Assembly (NCBI GenBank): GCA_014529385.2
Contig: CM043970.1
Location: forward strand, 40,169,279 to 40,233,278
Length of the DNA stretch: 64,000 nucleotides
Reading direction: 5' to 3'
From: Adiantum capillus-veneris
Taxonomy: Eukaryota; Streptophyta; Polypodiopsida; Polypodiales; Pteridaceae
Part shown: positions 1 to 11,280 of the stretch, in pieces
Layout: every line of letters starts with the position of its first letter
Position numbering within the stretch: position 1 is the first letter of the stretch
Made by a program: the position numbers and the translations under genes
The notes under the pieces: generated by a model
What the model was told of the DNA's origin: nothing
Seen by the model: only the letters and a program-made list of their open reading frames with translations
Databases searched by the model: none

Positions 1-54
1 ATGCCAATAGAATATTAAATTTGTTGTCCAGGTTATAAGATTTTTATCCTCATT

Positions 55-3000
55 ATGAGTAGTGACGAGGATGTGGGACCGTCCAACCGAAACACCTATC
101 TCTCAACGAGGGTCTTATGTCCTTGTAATCAATGCAAGCATGCTGTGCGACGGACAAGACGTGTTTCTTTGCAGCACGTTCGCGAATTTGGCGAGTTCGA
201 TCCATCTATTATAGATCGAGTTGTTGCCAATTATAACTCGTCGGACTCTGACGCTGGCCAACAAGCAGCAATCTTGCAACCCAATAGACGTGTTCGCAGG
301 CGCTTTGGTCAAGCAGCATATGTGAGGCCACAAGATGTAGCCTCTGACAGCTCGGGGGATGATCATGCAGAGCACATTCCCGACGAGGCAATGTTTGAGC
401 CCGTGATTGATGAAATGATCGAGACGATCATGGATTCAGAAAGGCTTATCTATGATGATATGAAAAGTGAAGCCGATACGCCATTGTATAATGGAGCACG
501 TATGTCTAGATTGAAAGCACTCCTGGTTCTTCTCAACATGCAGTCAAAGTTTGGATGGAGTGACACTAGCGTCACAACGCTTTTCAGGTGATCTATTACA
601 ATTAGTTTACTTTAATAAAACTCTAAATGTATAATGATCTGATAGATTTTTACACGACTGTATCGTATTTTTATGTTGTGTAGATTGCTTAAAGAGCACA
701 TACTACCAGCTGACAATGTGATGCCAGATTCCCGAGATGAAGCAAGAAAGATTTTGCGAAACTTGGGGATGGATTACAATTCTATCCACGCTTGTCCTAA
801 TGACTGCATTCTTTTCAGAGGGGAATACATAGACATGGAGAAGTGTCCGAAATGTGATTCCGAAAGATATCGAGTAGATCTCCACGGGACAAAAATTCCA
901 CAAAAGGTTTTGCGACATTTTCCTCTGCTTCCTCGCATCAAGCATTTCTTCGAATGTAAGTCCATGGCCGCCCTAGCATCATGGCATGAGGAGAATAAAT
1001 CTTCGGATGGTGTGCTACGAATTCCTGCAGATTGCGTAGCCTGGAAACATATAGATGGTGTGATGACGGATTGCCTCCAGGGATGAAGAGACTATCTCTA
1101 TGGTACGAGTTACCATACTGGCCCCGACTCATAATCAATCACTTGCTCGATCCAATGCACATATTCAAGAATGTGGGTAATCTACTATGGGACCATCTGA
1201 CCGGCAAGAAAGATACTTTGGGAGCCAGAGTTGACCTTAGAAATGTGGATCGTATGGAGCAATATTGGCCGCAAACAGCGTCTGATGGATCAATAAAACT
1301 CCCTAAAGCACCATGGATTTTCACAGGAGCCCAAGAACGCAAAGTAAAAGAGACCATTCAATCTTTGCGGACCCCCACTGGCGTAATGCACTCGCTCCGA
1401 ACGTGTTTTACTAAAGAAGGAAAGCTTACCGGTTTGAAGTCACACGATTGGCATAAAATGTGTCAGGTACGTTCATAGTGGACTTTAATATCATTGCATA
1501 AAATGTGGACTTTAATATCATTGCTGCACATACTTTACAGTTTATTTTACCGGTTGCCATTGAGGGATGTTTGTCTCTCGACATCCGTAACACAATCTAC
1601 AAACTTGCAAAGCTGGTGCAATGGATCTCACAAAAGGAGATCAACGTAGACTCCATACCATTCGCCAAACTAAATGCTGCGGAGCTTGTGTGCATGTTTG
1701 AGAAACATTTTCCTACTACCATGCTAACCATTCAGGTGCATCTTCTTGTTCACATAGTTGATGAGGTGGAAATAGCTGGCACAGTTCATTCCAGATGGAT
1801 GTTCTTCTTAGAAAGTTTCATGAAAACGCTCAAGGGATATGTGCGTCAAAAGGCACGTACGGAGGGTAGCATGGCAGAAGGTTGGTTGGTATCAGAGTCC
1901 CTAGTGTACATTGGAGAGTGGCTAGACGGATTTGATAAAGCCCGGGACACTCTATGGCGAACCATAGATGATGAGCGCATATCTGGGATTGTCATGTGCA
2001 ATCTCGGTGTTGAGAAGAAGATGACGGAAGATCTAGAGGCTAAAATCAACCGATTTTGCATGCTTCACAATCCAGTGATGCAAAAGTGGATTTCACAATA
2101 TGAGGATGCAAAGCAAGAGCGACAAAGGGCACGAATCGAGTGGAGACGGGGAAGACGACCACCGATGCACTATCCGACGGTTCTGGAGAGCCTACCAACC
2201 TTCATGAGCTTAAGATGGTTGCACAACCAATTGAAAAGTGCACAACAATGCGGTGACGAAGTGACTGAGGAAGAGTGGGAGTACTCTCGGGGTTGCGCGA
2301 CCAAGGTAAGTTTGCAATGTACGACATGCTAGTGACTTTATTTCTAAACGTTTGAACGGCCACTCATAATCTTTGTTCGTTGTAGTATAAGTCATACACA
2401 GCAGCATGGTGTAAAGGTCGACATTTTAGGGTGGAACGAATCGACAAAAAGCGTTTTACTCAAGATTGTGGAATCATGGAAAAATTTGAACAGTCTAGTC
2501 GATGACGTTCCTCTGATGCAGATCCTGTGGTGGCAGAACTCACTTACTTCGGCATGCTGCAAGAGATTTTGAGGATCGATTACAGAGGATTTTTTGTCGA
2601 CTTGTTCGACGTGCAATGGTTCAAGATAATCATGGAGGGTCGCAACGCTACTCTGCGTAGAGAGAGTCTGGTTTTCTTGAGGTGGATTCTACTAAGAAAT
2701 GGACTGACCTAAGAGACACTTTCGTACTACCAGAGCATTGTGAACAAGTAAGTATGTAAATAGTTAACATCCCCCTTTTACAAGTTATGTGCTTGAAAGC
2801 TCTCATGTAAGTTATGTGGCTCTGGCAGGTAATATTTCATCCTACAAAGTCTACATCAAACTGGTGGTACGTCATAGAGGTAGCCCCTCGTAGTGCAAGG
2901 ACGTATGAAGGCTACCATGTGACAATCACAACGGCATCAATGGAGGAGATCAGAGAAGATGCTCAATCAGAAGCCGCTGCGGTGGTGCCAGACGAGCATC

Positions 3001-3137
3001 AAGATGCTACTACTCTATATGGGGTGCATGCAGAGGAGCTACAAAATGAAACAGAGGATATGTGTTTAAACGGAGAGCTCTATATAGATATAGGAAGTTA
3101 TGCTGAGCTATGTGAGGATGAGAGAAAGATCTCTTAA
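55..3137 (+). pseudogene. TNP2-like CACTA transposase, internally deleted and frameshifted
   Basis: Homologous to the plant TNP2 transposase (Transposase_21, DUF4218, DUF4216 order). Visible exons are 55-587, 684 to about 1080, about 1082-1466, 1541-2305, 2386-2747 and 2829-3137, with GT-AG introns at 588-683, 1467-1540, 2306-2385 and 2748-2828. Landmarks are HACPNDCILFR near 795, ELPYW near 1105, LLDPMHIFKNVGN near 1145, LKSHDWHKMCQ near 1435, RWMFFLESFMKTLKGYV near 1795 (DUF4218) and ILRIDYRG near 2570 (DUF4216). The text passes from AWKHIDGV straight to LPPGMKRLS near 1050-1085 with a frame change, so the central catalytic block, roughly 250 residues in relatives, is missing. There is also an in-frame TGA at 2503-2505 and a frame change near 2660-2680. 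It should be inactive as a transposase. Confidence 0.9.
1467..1540 (+). repeat. Short direct duplication inside a TNP2 intron
   Basis: This 74-bp GT-AG intron contains the same 20-bp string (GTGGACTTTAATATCATTGC) at 1478-1497 and 1505-1524, separated by ATAAAAT. It is a 27-bp tandem duplication that makes up most of the intron. Exon phase across the intron is preserved. Confidence 0.85.
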
Positions 3138-3386
3138 AGCCACAAATATTGTATTTGAATAATTTTGCTCCGGGTTGTAAAAGCTCTAGCTCTCTAAGTA
3201 CCTTCCATGGCGCTCACATCTTTTGATTGAAAATTCTGAGTTTTCGACTTGCTTCTTCTATCACTCAATTCATTGCGTCATTGTATTTATATGCGTCATT
3301 ATGTCATTATATTTAATGGTCTTTGCGTCATTGTCTACTCTATTCATTCAATATTAAGTTTAAATATTCGTGTGTTTAATGCAGGT

Positions 3387-4696
3387 ATGGATGATGAGGA
3401 GTTTCTTTCTTCTTTGTCACCGCAGCAGAGACAGTGGTACGTGGAGCGTCATCGCTCTGGCGCATCATCGCGCGTTCCTACTCCATCCGCATCTCCCTCT
3501 ATTTCGGAGCATTTGGCGCACTCAGAAGCTTTGGCGTCGACGAGACGAGCTTCACACTCGTCTAGACACCGACGCTCTAGTGGTGGCGGTGGCGGTTGTT
3601 GTGGGGATTCCGCCACCGATGCCTCCACACCGCCTCGTGTTCGACGAGGCTCTTTACCCTCCCCTTCTTTGCCCGCCCCCACACCAGCCGCAACATCGCC
3701 ATCTACGCCAGGTTGTGCACGACTGACTGTTCCTAGCAGCTACACACCTCTACCTACTCCGCCAGGGGCCACCCCACTCGACACTCCTCGCTTCGGGGCC
3801 CAGACGCCGGTGGAGACACCTGACGTCCGTACCCCCATCGACAGGCCGCTAGAGACCCCTGCCGGGACACCCAGGTTCACACGTCACCGGCCAGAGGGCT
3901 TGCCTTACTCCGTCGACTTCAGCGGCGGCATCATCATGGATGATGACGGCAAGAAAGTGATCTCACGCATGCGTGGTCTTTGCTCTCAGCTGTTTAGACA
4001 CTACATACTAAACAAATGGAGTGAAGTACCAAGTGATTTAAAAAACAGAGTCATCAGCATACTTCATGATGAGTTTCCCGTTCCAACACGGGATCAGCGC
4101 TTCAATGAAGACCTGATGAAGATTCGAATGCGCGAATACTGCAAACACAAGCGTTCCGAAGTGCAAAAAGCAATCAAGCATGGGTGCAACAGGCCAGATT
4201 GGCTGGCCAAAGAAGATTGGAAGAATGCGAAGAAAGCAGCGCGCGAGAATCCCGACAAGTGGAAGCAACAAAAGGATGCAGCCAGAGCGCGAGTAGAGGC
4301 AGGGAGCTCGCACCACTTGGGGAGCGGTGGATGGGCATCATTTGAGGCCGATTTTGTAAGTGTTTTCGCATTGCTCTTTATGTTCGATAGTTTAGGGTTT
4401 ATGAGTTTTTTAATTCTAACATAATGAATTCTTTGTATGTTTTGACAGTGGTCGATGACAGGACGTGATCCCACACCGTACGAGCGCGAGTACGCAGGTA
4501 GGAAGGGCTTAAACGCTCTGATGGACATTCTCAGTTCTCGCGGCGGCATGGTTAGTATTAGGGTTTACTCTTTTCTATTTTTTGTATTGTTTTATAAATG
4601 TCGTTATATGTTTATACTTACTGAAAGCTGTCTTATTGTCTTTTTTTGCAGAATCCGACAGATACGCCGCTTGGACGCGATGAGACGTCTGACTAG
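3387..4696 (+). CDS. TNP1/Ptta-like protein of CACTA-1 (Transposase_24-like), three exons, apparently intact
   Basis: Second gene of CACTA-1. Proposed exons are 3387-4355, 4449-4550 and 4652-4696, with GT-AG introns of 93 and 101 bp; joined they give 371 codons plus TAG without a break. The start ATG at 3387 lies just after an acceptor-like TTTAATGCAG, so a 5' UTR intron is possible. Residues 1-150 are low-complexity, rich in Ser, Pro, Thr and Gly. The conserved C-terminal half has a W-x3-P core (NKWSEVPSDLKNR), a Lys/Arg-rich stretch ending in an alanine-rich NPDKWKQQKDAARA segment, then GSSHHLGSGGW and TGRDPTPYEREYA, as in plant Ptta/En/Spm proteins. By analogy with TNPA it would bind the subterminal repeats downstream. 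It looks intact although the neighbouring TNP2 is broken. Confidence 0.8.
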
Positions 4697-5077
4697 ACGA
4701 CGTCAGTTTAGCCGTAGCTAGATAGCATTAGTTTAGGGTTTCTCATAGCTTATGTATCATGAGACGGATTTTATACGTCTTTTTGAACCATGTATATTAT
4801 TACATTTGTCACCGCATTTCATTTTGCCAATCAATTCTTTATGCCTATGATGTTGTACAATTGTCATTATTACATTTGCCAATCAATTCATTTTGCCTAT
4901 GATGTGTACAATTGTCAATTTTACGCTTGTCAATTTTGCAAACAATGCGTCTTGTGGGTGACTATTTTGGGTCTATTATCTACCCTTGCACTTTTTTTAA
5001 AAAGTGAATCAAGTACAATATGGTTGATAAGTGGCAGGGCATTCAATGCCCTGTCACCAATTTTTTTTTTCTCTCGG

Positions 5078-5310
5078 GCGTCGCTATAACCGTCGCTATT
5101 TATGGCTCTGTAGCGTCGCTATGAGCGTCGCTATAGACTTCTGTGTAAACGTCGCTATAACCGTCGCTACGACCGTCGCTATAAGCGTCTCTATATAGCG
5201 ATGCATATAGCGACGCTATTAGCGACGGTTTTAGCAACGCCGGGGGTTATAAAAACCCAGTGTGTTTCCGTCGCTAACAGCGTCACAAGAGCACACAACC
5301 TCTTGTAGTG
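5078..5310. repeat. CACTA-1 subterminal repeats and right terminal inverted repeat
   Basis: About a dozen copies of a CGTCGCTA motif occur, mostly forward in 5078-5200 and mostly reverse (TAGCGACG) from 5200 to 5240, so the centre near 5200 can fold as an imperfect hairpin. Further CGTCGCTA near 5270 precedes the terminus TCTTGTAGTG (5301-5310). In En/Spm such arrays are binding sites for the TNPA protein; here the partner would be the gene at 3387-4696 (inference). Confidence 0.85.
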
Positions 5311-8270
5311 CCCTATAATGTTATGATGGTTGTAAGAGCTTAGCTGGCAACTAATAACGTGGTTAAAAATTTCTTACTGGGCCACAAATACCCTGCCTTG
5401 AGGCGCAATGGTGGCTCTGCTCTACTGAGCCAGACCACATCAGAGGCGTCTACATGTTTTGGACTCCCCAGGAGGAATAGCACACTCTACTCAGTGCTTG
5501 GGATGTTAACGATTCCGTGCGCTACATGCCATGAGTGATGGTGGTCTACCTTCTTCTATTTAAAGAATCAGGGCACATTCTGCCCCTCACTTAGCCTTGT
5601 GTGTGTTCTACTTGCATAAAGAGTTATGATTGTGTGTGTTTGTTTACTCTCTGCTGTACCAAACATGGAGCTTGCAACTCAACCGATACAGGTTGGCCAC
5701 TCATTATTGAGCTTGATATTATGGTTTTATCTCCTTTTTTCTTGTCTTAGGATAATGTAAACAATAGGGCTATGGTAACTTGATCACTGTCGCTTAAGCC
5801 TTGCAAGGCTCAAAAAATTTGACTTTTTTCTGCTCATAACACACAGACCGATGGATTATTTTATAACTCTTGTCGTGGTTCGCACATACTTTATAAAAAA
5901 ACTTCTTTGGATTATTTTATAACTCTTGTCGTGGTTTGCACATACTTTATAAAACAACTTCTTTTCTTCTAGCTATATAATGTAGCTATCCAATATTGTA
6001 CTTAGACTCATGGGATTTAGTTGGGTGCCAAGCTCAAAGCACATACCACACATATGAGGCTTCTGAGGATAAAAATGGTCTCGTTTTTTTGCATACTGAC
6101 TAAACTTTATATTTGAAGCCACATATAATGGTTTGGTTTTACATCGTTGATAACATTTGGAGTTAGATGCACCTACCGGGTGATTCACTCACTAACTTGT
6201 GCTTGTTGTATATCTAAACTAGTTGTTATGTTGTCAGATTTGTACTTAGTTTTGTATATTTCTAATATGCCGATCATGCAATTTTAGGACTTCTTAAATC
6301 ACCTTTGTATCGTGTTCTCTTTTTGACATAGAAGAAAGGGCTTTTGCATTGGTTGTGGTTTGGTTTTTTATAAAAAAGGAAGGGAAATGGGAGGGATTGA
6401 TACCTAGTTCACTTGTTGTAGCTTAATTGATAGCATTGTGACATGGAAGATAGTGGTAATGAAAGAATCTCTAGATACCATGATATTCAAAAGAATGGGT
6501 TGGTTTAAAGAAACACAATGATTTGAGACTTAACTAGGAATTAAGGTGACTTGGATCAAAAGGGGTGGTGGCCTTCTGATCAAAATTTTATGTATAAATG
6601 TTTAAAGGTTTTTGAATTGGGGTATATAATAACCTTACCTATGAAACCTACTAAAACTCTCTTGTATTGTAAAGGAGCGACGACCTTTACGATTACAAGT
6701 TTAAAATGAAATTAAAAAGAACCAAAATACACCTTTTACTTAAACAAGATTTCATGAGTAATTTTGACAATGGTTTAAGTTGAAAAAGTTGTAAGTTGGA
6801 CATGGATAACAATTGATATAGTCCGTTGACACCTGTAAAACCTAATTAATGCTAACGTACATGTTGTCTTGCTTGCATGGATGCAAGTGAGGACTGTATC
6901 CTTTCTTGGAACTTTTTTGGCTTAGCTATTGTCTATCCTTGATGTACCTGACTCTTGCCACTTTATGGAACAATCAATAGAGATTAACCTTTGTATATAA
7001 ACACTAGAATGAGACCTCATTCTTATCGCTATGTAAAAAAATAATTCTAAGGCTAAGTTTTTTTTGCGCTACCCGTGGTCACTTGATTTTATATAATCTC
7101 TCAAGATCACACTCAATATAAAATGAATGCTCGCATGAAAATCATCCAAGACCCGAAGAAACATGCAAGAACACTAGAACAAATTAGACTTTACTAAAAG
7201 GACCATCCCCCTAAAAAACCCCTTGCCACTAGAACTAGGCCCTTTCTTGCCTGAAAGTCCAAAACCATTGTAATTTCTTACCCTAAATAGTCTCTCTCTA
7301 GCTCATCAAAATATTTGTTACATGCCTTATCACTTTCCCAAGGCTTGGAGTTAACCTACAAATCTCTTTCTGTGGAATTGTCTTGAGATGTATAAGCAAC
7401 TTGGAAGCATCACAAGTTATTTATGAATCGGACTTGGATGTTGAGAAACCTGTGGACTTTCATCTATTACTTATTTTCTCTTGGTTGGGTGGGCAAGCCA
7501 CCAAGCCACTTGTTATTGCTCAAATTGCTTGTAGCATCTTTCATGGCCTTAAGGTTGATATTCCTAAGGAACTCAAAAGTGAGGAGCCTGACATGTATCT
7601 CACCACCTATGCCCATTACAAAGGAGTTTAAATCATGACTAGATTACTCAAGCCTTGCATAGAAGATTATGATTCTCGTTCACTAAAAAGACCTAACTCT
7701 GTAACCACCCCCAATAACTCTTTCACATCTTTCCTAACATCTAGTACTTCTTCTAGCTCTAATAGAGGAAAGTCTTGCAGCTTTACTAGAGGAAGAGGAC
7801 GAAATACACCGATTTGGCACCTCCTTGACTTGTAATCCTCTGTACCTTATATGTATTTTTTTGGCTCTTGTGGAAGGATGTGTCTCTCAAAAAAGACTTT
7901 TGTATCAAATATTATCTAGATACACTGCATGTTCTAGAATGGACTTTTGGATTGGTTTTCACCTAGTCTATATTCTGTGAGTATTTTGATTCACTCTTTG
8001 GTAACCATAAATTGTTGGATAAAGTCTTAATGGGCTAGACATTTATCAGGTTTCTAAAAGGTTAGTCTACAACAATGACTTTCTACATTGCAATACTATC
8101 CCTTATTGTGATTGTGATTGTGATAAGTTTAACACTTTTTGTAAAGATTTTGGTGATTTAGAAAAGCATGTATGAATTCTTAAACTATTAATTATGGCCT
8201 TTATTCGCTTGGAAACTATAGGTTGATATGGAAAACTTAAGCTTCAAGTCTATTTTTAAAGATAAGAGTT
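5311..8270. other. Unassigned AT-rich stretch
   Basis: No gene is supported. Short open frames at 7383-7631 (TTG start) and 7635-7835 (Ser/Arg-rich) have no recognisable domain and no consistent coding context. The only clear structure is a 56-bp tandem duplication at 5853-5964. It is likely old repeat-derived DNA. Confidence 0.5.
5853..5964. repeat. 56-bp tandem duplication
   Basis: A 56-bp unit beginning GGATTATTTTATAACTCTTG occurs at 5853-5908 and again at 5909-5964 with two or three differences. It appears to be a recent local duplication in noncoding DNA. Confidence 0.9.
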
Positions 8271-8275
8271 GAACC

Positions 8276-8365
8276 TTAAAAAAAGAGGAGTATTTTTAGA
8301 AAAGGAGGATTATTTTTAGAAGAGAAGGAGTATTCTTAGGAAATAAAGAGTATTTTTAGAGAAGT
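8276..8365. repeat. Imperfect short tandem repeat (GAGTATTTTTAGAAR type)
   Basis: Four to five degenerate copies of a unit of about 20 bp containing GAGTATTTTTAG lie just upstream of a (TA)n tract near 8447-8462 and a TATA box at 8543. Confidence 0.6.
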
Positions 8366-8542
8366 GAGAGTCTATTTTCTTGGAATTCAATCTTCTCATA
8401 AACATAGAGAGTCTAAATCGCACATCAAGATGCGTGACCACAATTTATATATATATATATATTTAAAAGAGCCACGAACATGCGCAAACTTATCTTTTTA
8501 TTTTTCACTATTTTTAGCTTATGCTTTTGGCTCGTGCGAGCA

Positions 8543-8550
8543 TATATAAA
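8543..8550 (+). promoter_or_regulatory. TATA box (TATATAAA)
   Basis: TATATAAAGGCCCCTC is a strong plant-type TATA context, followed by a pyrimidine-rich leader of about 190 bp and an ATG at 8740. It could be a gene promoter or the U3/R region of an unrecognised LTR. Confidence 0.5.
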
Positions 8551-8739
8551 GGCCCCTCTTCCCTCACTTTCAACACACACATAGAAGTTCTCAAAAGAGA
8601 AAGCTCTCTTGTCATAACGCCGGAGTTACCATTTCTCCCTCAACCTCTCACCCTCAGCCAATCTCCAACTCTACCATCGTCGTGTTGCCCTTCAGATTCC
8701 TTACTTGTCTTTCTTTTTTTCCCTCTTCTCTCCCTTGAT

Positions 8740-8889
8740 ATGATGGCCCTGAAACGAGTGACTCGAAGCTCGAAGCACGGTCATGTCGCTCCACCTCCAA
8801 GAAAGGTGCAAAAGAAGGTATTATCTACTCCAATCGTAGCTCAAGTGGATGTATCGGCTACGAAAGAAGTTGAAACCGTCCAGCCTTAA
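8740..8889 (+). CDS. Short hypothetical ORF (49 aa), probably a broken gag-like or host 5' exon
   Basis: First ATG after the TATA box at 8543. The peptide begins MMALKRVTRSSKHGHVAPPP and is basic and Pro-rich, with no known domain. It ends in TAA at 8887, but the frame stays open beyond it (LQEVIKHLANP and on) to the LTR boundary at 8999, so the TAA may be a mutated Gln codon and the frame may have been cut by the LTR element. A GTAAGA at 8922 could be a splice donor. Function unknown. Confidence 0.3.
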   Translation: MMALKRVTRSSKHGHVAPPPRKVQKKVLSTPIVAQVDVSATKEVETVQP

Positions 8890-8998
8890 TTACAAGAGGT
8901 AATCAAACATCTTGCTAATCCGGTAAGACAAATTTATAACTTTGCATTGCTATTCATGTTGACCTGGGAAGCTAAGCATAGAAATTCCCTTAAACCGT

Positions 8999-11181
8999 TG
9001 GCGCAGCCAAAGTTGTTCTGAGCTAGGAGATGGTCCATGCCAAGTAGAGGCATCAGCTGAGTGTTGTGTAGAAGGCTAGGGTAGGTACCAAGGCCCTAGG
9101 AAGCCAAAGGGTAGCGGAGGTGTATGGTCGAAGTGGTTTTTTAGGCCAAAGGTGTGCTGCAAAGAGCCAACAGGTTGGTGGCCTTCTGTGCCCGAGATGT
9201 GGGTTTCACGTGCTAGAATGTGGTGCTCAGTGTGCTCTAGAAGCCAGTCCAGACGGCAAACGGAGCCCCGCTACTCTAGATATTGCAGTTTGAAGAAAGA
9301 GTGTGTAGCAGATCCCGACGGAAAGGACAACTGGGGACAGGTGGCCCGGGTTGATGTCAGTGTATACATGTGTAGAGCTCGAGTTATGGAGCATGCCTGT
9401 CTTCTCGGATTGCGAATCGGAGCTCTGTATAGCAAGATATGATCAGGTGAAGATTTTTCGGGGGCCGGGTCTGAGCCCACCTGACCCCAATGGAGGATGT
9501 GCCATTTGGCAGTTTTGAGCCTCGCCAAAGCTATCGGTGATAGAGTGAGTCATGTGGAGCTAACATGAATGGACGGCGCGTCAATTAGATGCTTAGTCGG
9601 CAAGATACGGCAAGACGAATTCGGGAGCATTTGAAAATAAGAGGTTTGCAGATGCCTTTTGGCTTTTTTTGCTGCCTCGGATGATAGCATTGAAGATCTC
9701 AAAAGGGGGCAAAAGGCGGATGATTTGAAGGCGGACATGGTGGGTTTCGGTCGGCGGGCTCCAAAGCCAGCTCATAGGCCCACTGAACAAGACCTAACAG
9801 AGTACCCACTGCAAGCCAGAAAAGAGGTTTTTTTAAGTTTAGAAGATGGGTTTTTGAGGCCTTGGGGGCCGCTCAAGCCGAGGACTGCCACGTGTCGTCG
9901 GAACAATCCCATATCCGTAGGAGTGGGTATGGTGCGCACTGTATATAGTCTGGGGCATGGCCCCTTTTGAAAGTACACAAGAGAGGGAGAGAGAGCTCTG
10001 TGAGCTCTTGGCCATGGCGCTGGGCGCTGTGTGATTCAGAGGCAGCGCTGTCCGCGATGATTTTGGAGGCGAGGCGCGGTGGCGTAATAGCGCGCCCGCT
10101 TGGCGGTGAGAATGCGCAGTGGCGCCCACATGGTGAGTTGGTAGTGATGATGTGTCAAGCCTGACTTAGGGGTGGTCCCGCGGCCTCGGAATGAGGACGA
10201 GAAGGGAGGCAATAGCGACATCGCTATTGCCCTCCCCCCCCCCATGTAAGAGGAAGCTCCCACAGCAAGGCAATAGAGTAGAGCCAAGCAAGGCCAAGGG
10301 GGCCAAGTAAAAAGCAGAGGCCAAAGCAAAGGGAACCCTTCCAAAGAGGGTCCGGACAAACCAAAGCATGGGCAAAAGTGAAAGCTAAGGCAGAGGAGTG
10401 GGATAAAGAAAGGGAGAGGCAAAAATCAGACCAAAAGGGCAGTGCAAGGATAAGCCCAAAGAGGGTAAAAATTGAAGGATAAAAAATAAAAAAATAAAAG
10501 AGACAAGGGGCAAAAGCGACATCGCTAATGCCCCCCCCCCCCCCCCCGTGCCATATGGACCAATTGAAGAGCAGTTTCCCCAAATTGACCCCCCCCCCTT
10601 CCCTTATAAAAGTTAAAATTGAGTCAAAAGAGGGGCTTTTTCCTTGGCTTCTTCTTGGATTTTTCTTGGCCTTTTGGAGTGCCGTTTTGAAGCCTGCAAA
10701 ATGGAGCTTTTGGACAGAGGAGGATGCTTGTCAAGCCCTTTGCATTTTCCTTGTGTAAATGGCCATGGCGATGGCAGTGTGAGTTTGTATAAGTGTTTTG
10801 TGGAGTTCAATTGAGCCGTTGTTGTCTCATCTTGTTGTTGTTTCCCCTTGCCCACTTCTCTTTCTCATGATCTCATGTTTCTCCTCGGTGCCGGCTGGGA
10901 GGAAGTGTGTGCCCCCCCGGACCGACGGTGTGTTGTGTGAGAGAGTGAGATTGAGTTGTTGTGTGTGTGTGTAAGGGTGGAGACAGACCGTGGTAGCAGG
11001 TGTGCATCGTGTGGTAGTTTGTGGAGTGTGTGAGCAGTGGAAATCGAGCAGGTGGTGGTTTGCTAGTGTGAGTTGTGTGTTTGAAGGTGTTTTCCGAGAG
11101 GATAGGGGTGCTATGAATACCCTGAGCTATAGAGAGGCCCTTTTGTTTGTGCCAGGTGTGTTCCGCCATTCCCCCTCTCCA
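8999..11181 (+). repeat. 5' LTR of gag-only element
   Basis: Direct repeat of 13202-15456. It contains a TATA-like TGTATATAGTC near 9940, C-tracts near 10236 and 10532, and GT-rich U5-like sequence near 10920-11000. Relative to the 3' LTR it lacks about 80 bp next to the second C-tract, where the 3' copy carries AAGTGCAAAAGAGAGAAACG and following sequence (from about 14749). Confidence 0.85.
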
Positions 11182-11186
11182 TCTTC

Positions 11187-11204
11187 TGGTGCCCCCACTG
11201 AGGA
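11187..11204 (+). promoter_or_regulatory. Candidate primer-binding site
   Basis: TGGTGCCCCCACTGAGGA begins five bases after the 5' LTR end. PBS sequences start with TGG because they pair with the CCA end of a tRNA. The primer tRNA is not identified. Confidence 0.5.
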
Positions 11205-11280
11205 GTATGCTGATGCTCCTAGTTGAAGTTGAAGCAATGATTTTTGTGATGCCAAAGGTGCGGCCTTTGAAGAGCAGGTG

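Larger units (their letters stand above)
1..5310 (+). mobile_element. CACTA-1 (En/Spm-type) DNA transposon, 3' portion
   Basis: Class II CACTA transposon; its 5' end lies left of the window. It holds a TNP2-like transposase pseudogene (55-3137), a TNP1/Ptta-like gene (3387-4696), a subterminal repeat cluster (about 5078-5285) and a right terminus ending TCTTGTAGTG at 5310, the complement of the canonical CACTACAAGA start. The expected 3-bp duplication on the right would be CCC (5311-5313); it cannot be checked without the left end. Both genes read toward the right terminus, as in other plant CACTA elements. Confidence 0.9.

Noticed and set aside
3449-3682. Minus-strand 77-codon ORF over the TNP1-like gene
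   Set aside because: Antisense shadow of the low-complexity Ser/Pro-rich exon.
10036-10583. Minus-strand ORFs in the long LTR (and 14531-15150)
   Set aside because: Low-complexity, frame differs between the two LTR copies, no domain.
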